A program made the translations under genes and the position numbers. The notes under the pieces are model-generated. The model did not search any database. It worked only from the letters and a program-made list of their open reading frames with translations, and had not been told where the DNA came from. A DNA stretch of 5,108 nt from Desulfovibrio desulfuricans (GTDB lineage Bacteria > Desulfobacterota > Desulfovibrionia > Desulfovibrionales > Desulfovibrionaceae), in contig QKDT01000212.1 of assembly GCA_003251995.1 (NCBI GenBank), positions 1 to 5,108 of the forward strand. Direction: 5' to 3'. Below, in pieces: positions 1 to 4,638 of this stretch (its first letter is position 1; every line of letters begins with the position of its first letter).

Positions 1-443
1 ATGACCTGTTTACCCCCGATCTTGGTGAGCTGGCCTTTCTGGCAGATGAAAAAGCCCCCCACCCATTCTACACGAGGGGACTTCTACTTGCGCGCGAGGA
101 TGACGTGCCCCCGCTGCTGCAACGCGCCCTTGAACACGGCAACTGCCCCAAAAATATGATCATCAAGGGCTCACAGGATTATATTGTTGTGGATGGGCAG
201 GTTGTCGCTACCGTGGATGCGCCGTCGGTTCCTGCCATGGAATGCATTGGCGGCACAGGTGACCTTGTGACCGGCCTGGCAACGGCTTTTCTGTGCGGCG
301 GCGTCCCCATGGCGGAGGCCTGCACCGCGGCGGCCCGCACGGCGCGCTTGCTGGCGCAACGCTGCGCCCCCAACCCCGGCACGCAAATTGGCGAGCTTAT
401 CAAAAACCTGCCTGACGCACTGCGCGAGGTTCAAGCTCTGTAG
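1..443 (+). CDS. NAD(P)H-hydrate dehydratase-like carbohydrate kinase, C-terminal part (5' end outside window)
   Basis: The reading frame is already open at the left edge (first full codon at 3) and ends at TAG 441-443, leaving 146 visible residues. An internal GTG at 105 is not the true start, because the coding signature begins earlier: TPDLGEL at visible residues 4-10 corresponds to the TPxxxE element of ribokinase-fold enzymes. A strand-type motif IIKGSQDYIVVDGQ (53-66) is followed by GGTGDLVTG (83-91), the anion-hole and catalytic-base motif of the YjeF C-terminal family, with Asp87 as the predicted base. The alanine-rich helix and the ending around ELIKNLPDAL (131-140) also fit that family. 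Known members repair hydrated NAD(P)HX in the cytoplasm using ADP or ATP. The residues before the Asp motif (VPAMECIGG) depart from the usual glycine-rich GNPGMATGG stretch, so another small-molecule kinase of the same fold is possible. The N-terminal half, including any fused epimerase domain, cannot be seen. The gene converges on the minus-strand membrane-protein gene. Confidence 0.7.
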   Translation, partial: DLFTPDLGELAFLADEKAPHPFYTRGLLLAREDDVPPLLQRALEHGNCPKNMIIKGSQDYIVVDGQVVATVDAPSVPAMECIGGTGDLVTGLATAFLCGGVPMAEACTAAARTARLLAQRCAPNPGTQIGELIKNLPDALREVQAL

Positions 444-446
444 TTG

Positions 447-470
447 TGCGCGGTCTCTGTATCCCGCGCA
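447..470 (+). terminator. Hairpin just after the kinase-like gene, possible weak terminator
   Basis: TGCGCGG (447-453) and CCGCGCA (464-470) form a perfect 7-bp stem around a 10-base loop, starting 4 bases after the stop codon of the kinase-like gene. A second small hairpin follows (GCCGC 476-480 with GCGGC 484-488, 3-base loop). Neither has a T tract, so an intrinsic terminator role is doubtful. They could instead stabilise the mRNA 3' end ahead of the stronger terminator at 642-678. Confidence 0.3.
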
Positions 471-549
471 TCATTGCCGCATGGCGGCTTGACTGCTGCG
501 TATCCGCACACGCGGCCCCTTCCCTGCGCCGCAGCCCCACAGCGTACAT

Positions 550-579
550 ATTCACATGCATTCACGCGCATCCACGCAT
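550..579. repeat. Three imperfect 10-base tandem repeats
   Basis: ATTCACATGC (550-559), ATTCACGCGC (560-569) and ATCCACGCAT (570-579) lie head to tail between two convergent genes. The units share AT(T/C)CAC followed by a variable GC-rich tetramer. Three short degenerate units could arise by chance. No function is assigned. Confidence 0.3.
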
Positions 580-641
580 AGTTATAGAACTCAAACCTTC
601 CTCCCTATGCGTGCCTCTTTTGTCAAACATATCTGCACATA

Positions 642-678
642 AAAAGCTGCCTTCCACTCAATGTGAAAGGCAGCTTTT
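642..678. terminator. Bidirectional intrinsic terminator between convergent genes
   Basis: AAAAGCTGCCTT (642-653) pairs perfectly with AAGGCAGCTTTT (667-678). After one C/A mismatch the stem continues with CAC/GTG and closes on a 5-base loop TCAAT (658-662). The A-rich 5' flank and T-rich 3' flank supply a U tract in both directions. It therefore suits both the kinase-like gene from the left and the MprF-like gene (stop at 714-716) from the right. Confidence 0.9.
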
Positions 679-713
679 ATTAATCAAGCAATAGGTATGT
701 GCGCTCCACTGCG

Positions 714-2276
714 TCAGATGTGCTGGGCCACCTTTTTTCGCCGGGCGCGCAACCGCAAAGAGACACGCCACAACCAGCCAGCACCCAGCCCCACAGCAAT
801 GCCAAGAAAGGCAAACAGCGTTTGCGCTGCCATATGAGGCCGGTCAAAGCCCCATTCTGCCGCCTTATTCCATGAGGGATGATAAAGCGCCCAGGCAACA
901 AAGGCCGCCAGCGCCAGCACACCCAACGCGCCCACCAGCCAGTAGCCGGGGATGGGCTCCTCCCAAAAGAATGAAGAACGGTAAAACCGCCGCCGCGCCA
1001 GGCAAACGGTCAACAGCACAATACTGACCATGGATGCTGTTATCCATGAAAACCCGTTGAGCAAGGCCCCGGCAATGCCCAGGCAAAGGAAGAGCACTGC
1101 CAGTTGAAACCCGCGAGACTGCCTCCGCTCAAGCCCATAAGAAACAAAGAGCAGCATGGCGCCCGATATGGCTGTAAAAAAGTGCCCCACTGCCACAACC
1201 CCATATGGAATAAGACTGCGCAGGGCGTGCAACATATGCTTGCCTGGCGGCAACAGGGCGCAAACAAGCAGGATCACGCCCGCGGCAAAGACCATATAGG
1301 CAGAAATGGAGTGCGAAAGCACAGAAAGCCAGCGACCAGTTTCGCGCAGCATGTCGCTACGCTGGCGCACCTCGTACAGGGCCAGCAGCACGGCGGCGGC
1401 AAGCAGCGGTATGATAAAATAGATAATGCGGAACAGCAGCACCGCCGCAAAAACGGCCTGTGCCTGGGTGGTATGTGTGAGGTGCAGGATGACAAGCTCA
1501 AAAACCCCTACACCGCCCGGAATATGCGTAAGCACCACAGCCACCTGGGCCATGAGATAACTTGGCAGAAAATCAAGAAAAGAAATACCCATATTGCCGG
1601 GCAGCAGCACATACATGCAACCGGCGGCAGCGATAATATCCACCCCAGCCACAAGAGCCTGGGCAAAGGCGATATGCGGCGGCGGAAAAACAAATTCCTT
1701 GCCAAAAAGATGCACTGGTTTACGCACTGTACAGCACAGCACCAGATAAGAGCAGGCAATAAGCAACAGCACCACGCCCAGAATGCGCACATCTGTGAGG
1801 GGCATCTTGGCCAGTAAATCATCGGGAATAACAGGGGGGCTTACGATAAATATCAGCCCGCACAGCCCAAGTGCGCCCACCCAAAAAGTGACCGCCAGCA
1901 TCAGCACAAGACGCACAATTTCTGCCAGTGAAAACCCCCAGGCAGAGTAAAAACGGTAGCGAACACTTGTGCCGCCCAGCAGAGCGCCAAAATTGTAGCT
2001 TACAGCCTGCCCCACAAACGAGACAAGCCCCACGCGAGGCAATGGCAGGTCTTTATGAATGGCCTTGAGCGCCAGCCAATCGTAGCCCACAAGGATAATG
2101 TAATTGATCACCATCAAAAGCAGGGAGCAAAGAATGCGCCCGTGCGATATCTGGCTTATGCTCTCGCGTATTTGGGCAATACTGTAACTTTTTAGCTTAT
2201 GGTACAGAAGGTATACAGCCAGAAGAAACACAGCCGTGATAAGAATAGGCCCAAGATAACGCAAATATTTTTTCAT
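714..2276 (-). CDS. MprF/YbhN-type membrane protein (lipid flippase part) lacking the aminoacyl-PG synthase domain
   Basis: This 520-residue, strongly hydrophobic protein has roughly 13-14 predicted membrane segments. Residues 1-305 follow the YbhN / LPG-synthase transmembrane family. They include an N-terminal anchor (7-25), GGTSVRYRFY (101-110), the hallmark HIPGGVGVFE (251-260) and RIIYFIIPLL (283-292). Residues 320-510 resemble the second membrane block of MprF, including the FYRSS...W region (431-470). MprF then normally carries a cytosolic transferase domain of about 300 residues that charges phosphatidylglycerol with Lys or Ala. Here the protein stops after a basic tail (RLRARRKKVAQHI) and a terminator follows. 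By family knowledge the membrane domain flips (aminoacyl-)phospholipid across the inner membrane, so a flippase role is likely but the substrate is unknown. I chose ATG 2274-2276 (MKKYLRYLG, then a membrane helix). The frame stays open upstream to GTG 2559-2561, but those 95 residues are hydrophilic and resemble nothing in the family. ATG 2322-2324, with GGTAGAG upstream, is an alternative start. Confidence 0.85.
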   Translation of the reverse strand: MKKYLRYLGPILITAVFLLAVYLLYHKLKSYSIAQIRESISQISHGRILCSLLLMVINYIILVGYDWLALKAIHKDLPLPRVGLVSFVGQAVSYNFGALLGGTSVRYRFYSAWGFSLAEIVRLVLMLAVTFWVGALGLCGLIFIVSPPVIPDDLLAKMPLTDVRILGVVLLLIACSYLVLCCTVRKPVHLFGKEFVFPPPHIAFAQALVAGVDIIAAAGCMYVLLPGNMGISFLDFLPSYLMAQVAVVLTHIPGGVGVFELVILHLTHTTQAQAVFAAVLLFRIIYFIIPLLAAAVLLALYEVRQRSDMLRETGRWLSVLSHSISAYMVFAAGVILLVCALLPPGKHMLHALRSLIPYGVVAVGHFFTAISGAMLLFVSYGLERRQSRGFQLAVLFLCLGIAGALLNGFSWITASMVSIVLLTVCLARRRFYRSSFFWEEPIPGYWLVGALGVLALAAFVAWALYHPSWNKAAEWGFDRPHMAAQTLFAFLGIAVGLGAGWLWRVSLRLRARRKKVAQHI

Positions 2277-2323
2277 AGTCTGCCGTTGTTCATGCAGTTG
2301 TTGTATGCCGCTCAAACCAAGCA

Positions 2324-2351
2324 TTTTTATCGCTCTACCATTATGGATCAA
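2324..2351 (-). promoter_or_regulatory. Candidate sigma-70-type promoter for the MprF-like gene
   Basis: Read on the minus strand, TTGATC (2351-2346) and TAAAAA (2329-2324) are 16 bases apart, matching 4 of 6 consensus positions in each box. Transcription would start near 2317, giving a leader of about 40 bases before ATG 2276 and excluding the upstream alternative start codons. It is a by-eye match only. Confidence 0.35.
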
Positions 2352-2481
2352 GCGCCACTCGCGTTGGTCGCAACCCCAACATATACGCTGGTTCAACGCC
2401 GCGCAAGCCTGAACAACATCCAGATTAACAGGCAGCGCATCCCGGCAAAGCCAATCTTCCCCAGCCCGCGCGCTTCGGGGC

Positions 2482-2510
2482 TTGACCGTTTTGTGCTCAG
2501 TGGGTAGGGT
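2482..2510 (+). promoter_or_regulatory. Candidate sigma-70-type promoter for the greA leader
   Basis: TTGACC (2482-2487, 5 of 6 to the -35 consensus) and TAGGGT (2505-2510, 3 of 6 to the -10 consensus) are 17 bases apart. A start near 2517 would give a leader of about 145 bases that contains the terminator-like hairpin at 2615-2646. The -10 box is poor, so another promoter nearby may be the real one. Confidence 0.35.
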
Positions 2511-2614
2511 GACATTGCTGTTACGGTTTATCGCCTGGTTACACAGCCGGATTTCGCACACTGTCCACTGCGCCCGTACAGCCCTTTTTTTTCGGAAAAT
2601 ACCCCCATTTGCTT

Positions 2615-2646
2615 GCTCCGCTGCCTGGGCAGCGGCGCTTTTTTTT
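2615..2646 (+). terminator. Intrinsic terminator in the greA leader (putative attenuator)
   Basis: CCGCTGC (2618-2624) pairs with GCAGCGG (2629-2635) around a CTGG loop. Two more G-C pairs lie outside a T/C mismatch (2615-2616 with 2637-2638). Eight T residues follow directly (2639-2646). This is a canonical plus-strand terminator; the minus strand has no U tract. No plus-strand gene upstream needs terminating, because the neighbour is divergent. The element ends 18 bases before the greA ATG, so transcripts from any upstream greA promoter must read through it. E. coli greA is known to have a leader terminator that yields the short GraL RNAs; a comparable arrangement is inferred here. Confidence 0.8.
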
Positions 2647-2653
2647 CGTTTGT

Positions 2654-2658
2654 GAGGT
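2654..2658 (+). promoter_or_regulatory. greA ribosome binding site
   Basis: GAGGT lies 6 bases upstream of ATG 2665. This spacing favours that start over the in-frame ATG at 2674 (15 bases away). The site begins only 7 bases after the T tract of the leader terminator. Confidence 0.8.
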
Positions 2659-2664
2659 CAGATT

Positions 2665-3162
2665 ATGGCAACCATGACTAGCATCCCCATTTCCGTGCAA
2701 GGCTACAAAAAGCTGGAAGACGAACTGGCCCGCCTGAAGAGCGAACGGCCCGTTATCATCCAGGCGATCAAGGAAGCCCGCGAAGAAGGCGACCTGCGTG
2801 AAAACGCCGGGTATGACGCCGCGCGGGAACGTCAGGGCATGGCTGAAGCCCGCATCAAATACATTGAATCGCGCATGGCCCTCTATCAGGTCGTTGACCT
2901 TGATTCATTGAAAGGCGACAAGGTTATTTTTGGCTCTACTGTTGAAGTTGAAGACGTCGACAGTGGTGATGCCCGCTCTTTCACCATTCTTGGCCCTGAC
3001 GAGGCCGATCCCGCCAAGGGCTCCATCTCGTTTCTTTCCCCCGTGGGTCAGGCCTTGCTTGGTCGCGAAGTGGGTGACGAAGTGACCGTGGATATCCCGC
3101 GCGGGCGCGTCACCTATGAAGTTATCAATATCAGTTTTAAAGGCAGCAACGTGCTGAACTAA
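2665..3162 (+). CDS. greA: Transcription elongation factor GreA
   Basis: The 165-residue protein is close to the usual GreA length (158 in E. coli). Residues 10-80 form the N-terminal antiparallel coiled coil that inserts into the RNA polymerase secondary channel. Its tip carries EEGDLRENAGYDAARE (40-55). Asp43 and Glu46 match the catalytic acidic pair Asp41/Glu44 of E. coli GreA, which helps position Mg2+ for cleavage of backtracked RNA. The C-terminal FKBP-like domain (about 88-160) is shown by GSTVEVEDVDSGD, LGPDEADPAKGSISFLSPVGQALLG and the final TYEVINISF strand. The family's common ENAEYDAA is ENAGYDAA here (Gly49), probably a lineage variant. The gene starts at an ATG with a good GAGGT site and appears to be transcribed alone: divergent from the MprF-like gene, 369 bases from the next gene, and preceded by a leader terminator that may set its level. 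Confidence 0.97.
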   Translation: MATMTSIPISVQGYKKLEDELARLKSERPVIIQAIKEAREEGDLRENAGYDAARERQGMAEARIKYIESRMALYQVVDLDSLKGDKVIFGSTVEVEDVDSGDARSFTILGPDEADPAKGSISFLSPVGQALLGREVGDEVTVDIPRGRVTYEVINISFKGSNVLN

Positions 3163-3194
3163 GGCCTGGGCGTTTGCCCTTGCCTCCGCCTGTC

Positions 3195-3230
3195 GCCGCT
3201 CCTGTTGGGGCTTTGCGGCAGCGGCCTTTT
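3195..3230 (+). terminator. Possible greA terminator
   Basis: GCCGCT (3195-3200) pairs with AGCGGC (3220-3225) across a 19-base loop, followed by CTTTTCC. A short GGGC-GTTT-GCCC hairpin lies just upstream (about 3168-3179). The large loop and short T run make this a weak terminator, but it is the best candidate downstream of greA. Confidence 0.4.
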
Positions 3231-3245
3231 CCAGAATTATTTTCC

Positions 3246-3265
3246 GTAGCGCGGCAACGCGCAAC
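3246..3265 (+). other. Small hairpin with a GCAA (GNRA-type) tetraloop
   Basis: GCGCG (3249-3253) and CGCGC (3258-3262) form a 5-bp stem closed by GCAA. Two more pairs (GT 3246-3247 with AC 3264-3265) lie beyond an A/A mismatch. GNRA loops are typical of functional RNA folds, but a 5-bp GC stem could arise by chance in GC-rich DNA. Confidence 0.4.
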
Positions 3266-3287
3266 CACAACCGCAGTGCGACCCTTT

Positions 3288-3334
3288 GGCGCGCTCCGAC
3301 TTCTCTGCACAACCGCAGAGTTGCGGAGCGCGCC
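3288..3334. repeat. Large 47-base hairpin (inverted repeat)
   Basis: GGCGCGCTCCG (3288-3298) is perfectly complementary to CGGAGCGCGCC (3324-3334), giving an 11-bp stem. The stem continues after a bulged A and a TT/TT internal loop with CTCTGC (3303-3308) paired to GCAGAG (3315-3320). It closes on a 6-base loop ACAACC. There is no T tract on either strand, so it is not a standard terminator. A palindromic intergenic repeat or the core of a structured RNA are the alternatives. Confidence 0.75.
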
Positions 3335-3488
3335 TGTCAAAAAGATTTCTGCCTGGTCAATGCGGCCTGCCTGTCCCCTTGGCGCTTCTGGCCTTGCTGC
3401 ACAAACACACCAATCCTGGCGCATTTGTGTCATGAGCCCCCTTGGCAGACCCTGCCCGCTTTTGCTACGCTTGCGCGTTCCAATGTTT

Positions 3489-3513
3489 TGGCAGCGGTTG
3501 AGCAACCGCGCCA
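3489..3513 (+). other. Hairpin just upstream of the permease ribosome binding site
   Basis: TGGC (3489-3492) plus GCGGTT (3494-3499) pair with AACCGC (3504-3509) plus GCCA (3510-3513). This makes ten base pairs with one bulged A (3493) and loop GAGC. It ends 8 bases before the AAGG ribosome binding site (3522-3525) of the permease gene. In the mRNA it would sit at the edge of the ribosome footprint. No T tract follows. Confidence 0.6.
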
Positions 3514-3531
3514 CACAACCCAAGGCCTATT

Positions 3532-4638
3532 ATGACTCTAACGCTGCCGCGCCTGCTTTACCTTTTGGCTGCGCTCGCACTATATCTGCTGCTCTGGCGC
3601 AATCCGGTGACCATATTCATGGCTGCCTGCCTGTCATGCCTGTCGCTGCCGCTCTATCGCTCATTACAAATGAAAGGGCGCATGTGGCGCAAACGACTCG
3701 AGAAAACCAGCGGCGGGCACCGTTGGCGTAAGTTCCGCCTAGCCCTTTCAAGCAGCCTTCCTCTATACTCGTACATTACCGTGCTTCTTTCTTCCATTCT
3801 TGTTCCCATTGCCATGTTTGCCCTGCTGGTTACACCTCAGGCCGCGGCGGGTTTTGAACGCCTGCGTGAACTGCAAGCCAACAACTTTCAGTTGCCCCCC
3901 GACTGGGTGGCGAATATCCAGCAATGGCGGCAAAGCCTGGCTGAATATCCGCGCATGGAAAAAATGGTCAGCGACTTTCTGCAAAAACTGGATGCCTTTT
4001 TTGGCGATGCCATGAGCATGCTGCTGAGCCGAAGCATGGATTTTCTTGGCGGCACAATGACAGTGCTGTGGACTGGCTTTTTGTTTTTTACGCTCACCGT
4101 GATCTTTACTGTATATGCTCGGCATATTCGTAAAATTTCCGGCAGGATATTTCACATACCGCAGCTTATGCTTGGTCGCTTTACGGCCGCCATCCACCGG
4201 GCGCTGAGGGGAATCTTGCTGGGTATCATTCTGGTAGCTGCGGCTCAGGGCATTTTGTGCGGCATCGCTTTTGCCGTTGCAGGGGTGCGCCAGCCTGCCT
4301 TTTGGGGTTTGCTTGCCACGCTGGTGGCTCCTATCCCCGCTATTGGCACAGCTATAGTGTGGTTGCCGCTTTGCCTTTCGCTCTGGTTTACGGGCAAAAG
4401 CATGGCTGCCATTGGTCTGGCCCTCTGGGGCGTTGTGGTGGTGGCTGGCGTGGATAATATCCTGCGCCCGCTCTTTTTGCAGAAGGGCATCAATGCCCCA
4501 TTCTTTGTACTGATAATTGCCATTCTCTGCGGCTTGGCGAGTTTTGGACCGGTTGGCCTTATCGCTGGCCCGGTTTTGCTGGCTTTTGCCCTCCAGGCAG
4601 TGGAAGAAGGCAACCGCACCTATAGGCATGATGGATAA
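3532..4638 (+). CDS. AI-2E/PerM-family inner-membrane permease
   Basis: The 368-residue protein has the family's usual length and layout. Two N-terminal membrane helices (about 6-22 and 26-43) are followed by a basic loop (44-70) and a third helix (78-101). A soluble segment follows (about 103-170), then the conserved C-terminal membrane half. Signature elements are APIPAIG (266-272), VDNILRP (307-313), KGINAP (318-323) and GLASFGPVGLIAGP (334-347), which match the family's IPxxG, DNxLRP and FGxxGLxxGP motifs. Members include TqsA, linked to autoinducer-2 export, and proteins proposed as Na+/H+ antiporters, so the substrate cannot be stated. The start ATG 3532 has AAGG six bases upstream. The stop TAA (4636-4638) lies inside the first codons of one possible start of the carboxypeptidase gene, suggesting co-transcription. 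A long hairpin-rich leader precedes the gene. Confidence 0.93.
   Translation: MTLTLPRLLYLLAALALYLLLWRNPVTIFMAACLSCLSLPLYRSLQMKGRMWRKRLEKTSGGHRWRKFRLALSSSLPLYSYITVLLSSILVPIAMFALLVTPQAAAGFERLRELQANNFQLPPDWVANIQQWRQSLAEYPRMEKMVSDFLQKLDAFFGDAMSMLLSRSMDFLGGTMTVLWTGFLFFTLTVIFTVYARHIRKISGRIFHIPQLMLGRFTAAIHRALRGILLGIILVAAAQGILCGIAFAVAGVRQPAFWGLLATLVAPIPAIGTAIVWLPLCLSLWFTGKSMAAIGLALWGVVVVAGVDNILRPLFLQKGINAPFFVLIIAILCGLASFGPVGLIAGPVLLAFALQAVEEGNRTYRHDG

Larger units (their letters stand above)
2277..2664. other. Divergent intergenic region between the MprF-like gene and greA
   Basis: These 388 bases separate two divergently transcribed genes and must hold both promoters. Apart from the promoter candidates, the terminator-like hairpin and the greA ribosome binding site listed separately, I see only a T8 tract at 2585-2592. 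That tract has no hairpin before it and probably only bends or melts DNA. No tRNA and no convincing small gene were found. A minus-strand frame (2277-2561) and plus-strand frames are open here but lack family resemblance. Confidence 0.6.
3163..3531. other. Hairpin-rich non-coding stretch between greA and the permease gene
   Basis: No frame in these 369 bases gives a plausible protein; the frames that stay open are Arg/Ala/Pro-rich shadows. Several strong inverted repeats lie here instead, listed separately. The heptamer CAACCGC occurs three times (3268-3274, 3310-3316, 3503-3509) and its complement GCGGTTG once (3494-3500). The 11-mer CACAACCGCAG occurs twice (3266-3276, 3308-3318). This could be a structured leader of the permease gene, an independent small RNA, or the greA 3' region. 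I do not recognise a known RNA family. Confidence 0.5.

Noticed and set aside
446..694. 82-codon plus-strand frame after the kinase-like gene
   Set aside because: It runs straight through the bidirectional terminator, has no resemblance to known proteins and starts in the preceding gene's 3' hairpin region.
1104..1817. 237-codon plus-strand frame inside the MprF-like gene
   Set aside because: The product is His/Gln/Lys-rich and looks like the antisense of membrane-helix codons. The minus strand has the coherent polytopic protein.
2277..2561. 95-residue N-terminal extension of the MprF-like protein from GTG 2559-2561
   Set aside because: It is hydrophilic and unrelated to the family. ATG 2276 gives a typical MKK-plus-helix start, and a candidate promoter lies between the two.
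2585..2592. T8 tract upstream of greA as a second terminator
   Set aside because: No G-rich 3' arm or stable stem directly precedes it.
2509..2655. Open frame through the greA leader hairpin (GTG 2509 to TGA 2653-2655) as a leader peptide
   Set aside because: No ATG, no clear ribosome binding site and no run of regulatory codons; probably chance.
3380..3398. Sigma-54-like boxes TGGCGC and TTGCT upstream of the permease gene
   Set aside because: The spacing is 8 bases rather than the required 5.
2905..3523. Overlapping minus-strand frames across the greA 3' end and the downstream gap
   Set aside because: Shadows of greA and GC-rich non-coding DNA; no motif and no credible start site.
3174..3731. 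185-codon plus-strand frame between greA and the permease gene
   Set aside because: The translation is Arg/Ala/Pro-rich without motifs, runs into the permease gene in another frame, and covers strong hairpins.
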